From the NCBI RefSeq assembly GCF_022763345.1, contig NZ_JALEGS010000055.1, positions 33,766 to 97,765 of the forward strand: 64,000 bases of DNA, read 5' to 3'. Each line of letters begins with the position of its first letter. The first letter of the stretch is position 1. The position numbers and the translations under genes were made by a program. Of this stretch, positions 61,634 to 64,000 are shown piece after piece. The notes under the pieces were generated by a model. It ran no database searches and was not told the origin of the DNA. It was given only the letters and a program-made list of their open reading frames with translations. The DNA comes from Phaeodactylibacter sp. Its GTDB lineage: Bacteria > Bacteroidota > Bacteroidia > Chitinophagales > Saprospiraceae.

Positions 61634-62908
61634 TTATTCTGCTTCAAGAATGAATTTGTTCTTCTTGCCATTTTCGACCATAAGGTATCTACCGTGCAGC
61701 AGGGCTTCTTGGGTAATGACCGCATCATGGTCGCTCACCTTCTCCTTATTCACGCTGATGGCATTGCCTTTAATCGCGCGGCGGGCATCTCCTTTGGACG
61801 CCACAACTTGGGTGTGCTCTGCCAGCAGGTCTACAATATTGGCTCCGCCTGCCAAAGCATCCTTCGGTAAGGTAAAGCTTGGAATCTCTGCAGCTACGGT
61901 CTTGAGTTCGCTTTCCGACAACTCAAGCAGTTGTTCCTTGCTCGCCTTTCGGTTGAAAAGCAATTCTGTCACTTTCAGCACCGAGCGGTAGGCTTCCTCA
62001 GAGTGGATGCGGATGGTCAGTTCCTCCGCCAGCAGGCGTTTGAGTTCCTGTGGATTGCCTGCGTGCTCGGCTTCCCGGGCCTCGATCTCCTCCTGCGTAT
62101 GCAAAGTGAAGTAGCGGGTAAACTTAGGGACGTCGGCATCTGCAGCGTTGATCCAGAACTGATAGAACTGATAAGGCGTGGTCAGTCCTCCGTCCAGCCA
62201 GATGTTGCCTTCAGCGGATTTGCCAAACTTGCTGCCATCGGCCTTGGTCAGCAGCGGAGTGGTGACAGCATAGGCTTTCTCATTGAGGTTGCGGCGGATG
62301 AACTCCGTGCCACTCGTGATATTGCCCCACTGATCAGACCCACCCATTTGCAAGATGCAGTTGTGCTTATTGAACAACAGCTGAAAATCGTAAGCCTGTA
62401 GCAATTGGTAGCTGAATTCAGTAAAGGACAGCCCCGTCTCCAGGCGTTTCTTTACGGACTCTTTGGAACTCATGTAATTCACGGTCAGGGTCTTGCCCAC
62501 ATCGCGCAGAAAGTCCAGGATGTTCATGTCCTTGTAGAAGTCCAGGTTATTGACCAGGATCGCCTTATTCTCGCCTTCTGTGAAATTGATGAATTTTTCC
62601 ATCTGCCGCACCTGATGCTGCAGGTTATTGTCCAGCTCATCGTAAGACTTCAGCTCGCGTTCCTTATCTTTTCCGGAAGGGTCGCCGATACGGCCCGTAG
62701 CGCCACCCATAAGCACAACCGGCTGATGCCCCGAGCGCTGAAAAAGGGTCAGCAGCATCAACTGTACATAATTACCAATAGTCAGTGAAGGGGCAGTAGG
62801 GTCAAAGCCAATGTAGCCAGCTACCTTTCCCGATTGCAATACCTCTTCGATGCCGGGGGTCGCATCGTGTAACATCCCCCTCCATTCCAGTTCTTTCAGA
62901 AAGTCCAT
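61634..62908 (-). CDS. tyrS: tyrosyl-tRNA synthetase
   Basis: This 424-residue protein shows the class I catalytic domain with GYIGFDPTAPSLTIGNYVQL (31-50), in which the HIGH motif reads TIGN (43-46). QMGGSDQWGNI (187-197) and KFGKS (227-231, the KMSKS loop) are intact. An S4-like RNA-binding domain ends the protein (DALAGGANIVDLLAEHTQVV, AIKGNAISVNKEKV). It charges tRNA-Tyr. It has its own promoter. The His-to-Thr change at the first signature position is unusual and is discussed as a finding. Confidence 0.95.
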   Translation of the reverse strand: MDFLKELEWRGMLHDATPGIEEVLQSGKVAGYIGFDPTAPSLTIGNYVQLMLLTLFQRSGHQPVVLMGGATGRIGDPSGKDKERELKSYDELDNNLQHQVRQMEKFINFTEGENKAILVNNLDFYKDMNILDFLRDVGKTLTVNYMSSKESVKKRLETGLSFTEFSYQLLQAYDFQLLFNKHNCILQMGGSDQWGNITSGTEFIRRNLNEKAYAVTTPLLTKADGSKFGKSAEGNIWLDGGLTTPYQFYQFWINAADADVPKFTRYFTLHTQEEIEAREAEHAGNPQELKRLLAEELTIRIHSEEAYRSVLKVTELLFNRKASKEQLLELSESELKTVAAEIPSFTLPKDALAGGANIVDLLAEHTQVVASKGDARRAIKGNAISVNKEKVSDHDAVITQEALLHGRYLMVENGKKNKFILEAE

Positions 62909-62930
62909 TTGAGCTTGGATTCGTTTGGCG

Positions 62931-62938
62931 CAAAGTTA
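62931..62938 (-). promoter_or_regulatory. tyrS -7 box
   Basis: On the minus strand this reads TAACTTTG, a perfect TAnnTTTG match. The start point would be near 62926, with a leader of about 18 bases. The -33 element is not clear. Confidence 0.5.
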
Positions 62939-62983
62939 ATTTTTTCTACCAAACTAACGATCTCTCTCAGAAGTTCCTGAAGG

Positions 62984-63757
62984 CTAAAATATAACACTAC
63001 CCAAACCACCGTCTATATTTAGGGCCTTCCCGACTATGAAGTTAGAATCCGGGCTCCACAGAAAAAGTGTGGTTTTAGCCACCTCCTCCGGCTGCCCTAC
63101 CCGCCCGATAGGATGATTGCGCCCCCATTCGGCGATGATCTCGTTTGCCGGGCCGTGCTCACCAGCACCGTACCGCAGCATAGGCGTGTCAATAGAGCCC
63201 GGGCAGATACAGTTGATATAAATTCCCTCCGCGGCGTGGTCAATGCCCATTGACCGGGTCATGGCGATTACAGCGCCCTTGGAGGTGGAATACGCCAGTA
63301 CGTTTCTCTGGCAGCGCTTGCCCTGTATGGAGCTGATGTGGACAATGCCCCCGCCTCCGTTTTTCCGAATGAGTGGAAGAATGATTTTGGTGGACAGGAA
63401 CATGCCCTTCAGGTTGACATCAATAGTACGGTCCCAATCGGCCTCCGAAGTCGTATCCACCGTCCCGTAAGTTTGCAACCCCACCGAATTCGCCAGGTAG
63501 CAGACCGGAGCGTAGGCGGCTGCCTGAGTGGAAAAAGTTTCCAGGGAGCGGCTGTCGGTCACGTCTGTGGGAATGAAAAGCGCCTGCCCGCCTTCGGCTT
63601 CAATCATTTCCACCGTTTCCTGTCCCATTTCGGCATTGAGGTCGGCAATAAGCACTTTTGCCCCCGCTTTGCCGGCTTCCAGCGCGATGCCCCGCCCAAT
63701 GCCGGAAGCACCGCCGGTAACGATGGCACCTTTGCCGGCTATCCAGTCCAGTTTCAT
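62984..63757 (-). CDS. SDR family oxidoreductase
   Basis: This 257-residue protein has the classical short-chain dehydrogenase/reductase layout: TGGASGIG (14-21) for NAD(P), ADLNAE after the second strand (pointing to NAD rather than NADP), Ser near 142, and YSTSK (156-160) with catalytic Tyr and Lys. CICPGSIDTPM and DGGLGS near the end are typical. The usual NNAG block is ANSVG (89-93). The enzyme oxidises or reduces a sugar, polyol or other alcohol in the cytoplasm. Substrate unknown. Confidence 0.9.
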   Translation of the reverse strand: MKLDWIAGKGAIVTGGASGIGRGIALEAGKAGAKVLIADLNAEMGQETVEMIEAEGGQALFIPTDVTDSRSLETFSTQAAAYAPVCYLANSVGLQTYGTVDTTSEADWDRTIDVNLKGMFLSTKIILPLIRKNGGGGIVHISSIQGKRCQRNVLAYSTSKGAVIAMTRSMGIDHAAEGIYINCICPGSIDTPMLRYGAGEHGPANEIIAEWGRNHPIGRVGQPEEVAKTTLFLWSPDSNFIVGKALNIDGGLGSVIF

Positions 63758-63906
63758 ACCTTTTTATTTTGAAGTAAAATACTAAGAAATTGACAACTAT
63801 CCGGTACATACCCTACTGGCGTAGTGATACTGGCACTACAATCAGCCGTTCTTCAATATTTACTACGAGGCAAGAAGGGAAGCAGGTTGGCCGAGGGTGG
63901 AAATTT

Positions 63907-63945
63907 AGACTATGTTGGGATTTCACCCATTGGGCTGCATTTGCC
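63907..63945 (+). repeat. partial copy of the palindromic intergenic repeat
   Basis: AGACTATGTTGGGATTTCAC and the bases after it match the left part of the element at 36809-36878 at about 26 of 31 aligned positions with one gap. It also resembles the right arm read in reverse (17 of 21). No inverted partner was recognised before the window ends. No gene is visible in 63758-64000. Confidence 0.45.
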
Positions 63946-64000
63946 AAATTTTATCCTGCACTTCGTTACTCTTCAGTCACTTAGCTTAGGCTATGCTCCT

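Noticed and set aside
63790..63984. A 64-codon plus-strand frame at the right edge
   Set aside because: It runs through the dispersed repeat copy and has no domain or start support.

Overview
The window looks like a chromosome segment from a marine-type Bacteroidota, most likely class Saprospiria (a Lewinella or Phaeodactylibacter relative). The evidence is type IX secretion (T9SS) sorting domains of both A and B type, a PorP/SprF protein, a long Bacteroidota-style YidC, FucP and GH97 families, many small outer-membrane lipoproteins, and Bacteroidota promoters with a TAnnTTTG -7 box. Composition is close to 50% GC by eye. No rRNA, tRNA, CRISPR array, integrase or transposase gene was seen. 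The species assignment is inference.

Left edge (1-2.1 kb): the last codons of an acyl-CoA dehydrogenase, then a flavin-dependent halogenase-like oxidoreductase 12 bp downstream, then a small LTxxQ-type lipoprotein. The first two may be the edge of a halogenated-metabolite cluster lying mostly outside the window.

2.1-21.9 kb is the most unusual region. It is a predicted surface-glycan locus dominated by sulfation genes. It holds a large GT-C-like membrane protein, a single-chain sulfotransferase-glycosyltransferase fusion, three further sulfotransferases, two paralogous GT-B-like glycosyltransferases, a GT8-type enzyme, a Wzm/Wzt-type ABC exporter pair, an AlgI-type MBOAT acyltransferase, a large MBOAT-SGNH fusion, a separate SGNH-like protein and a lipoprotein sulfatase. 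A glycosyltransferase gene and a sulfotransferase gene occur together twice, at the two ends and in opposite orientation. I read the locus as making, exporting, O-acylating and trimming a sulfated cell-surface polysaccharide.

22-33 kb is mostly core or metabolic: a FucP-type sugar symporter and a ROK regulator, yidC, an aminotransferase with a striking dyad between its promoter and start codon, a lipoprotein, a membrane-anchored coiled-coil/helix-hairpin-helix protein next to an OmpA protein, and ffh.

33-50 kb is rich in secreted and outer-membrane proteins: two T9SS type A cargo proteins (one with a PA domain, one of the choice-of-anchor B family), a fused oligopeptide-type ABC ATPase, a 2222-residue T9SS type B protein with cohesin-like and PKD/Ig-like repeats followed by its PorP/SprF partner, a Tat-exported glycosylasparaginase, and a barrel protein with thrombospondin type 3 repeats.

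50-64 kb runs almost entirely on the minus strand: CorA, a LolC/E-type permease, a GH97 glycosidase, a sirtuin, a DUF5723-like barrel fused to SH3, a partner lipoprotein, a trans-sulfuration-type PLP enzyme, PhzF, tyrS and an SDR. A short dispersed repeat is present as a full palindrome near 36.8 kb and as one arm near 63.9 kb.
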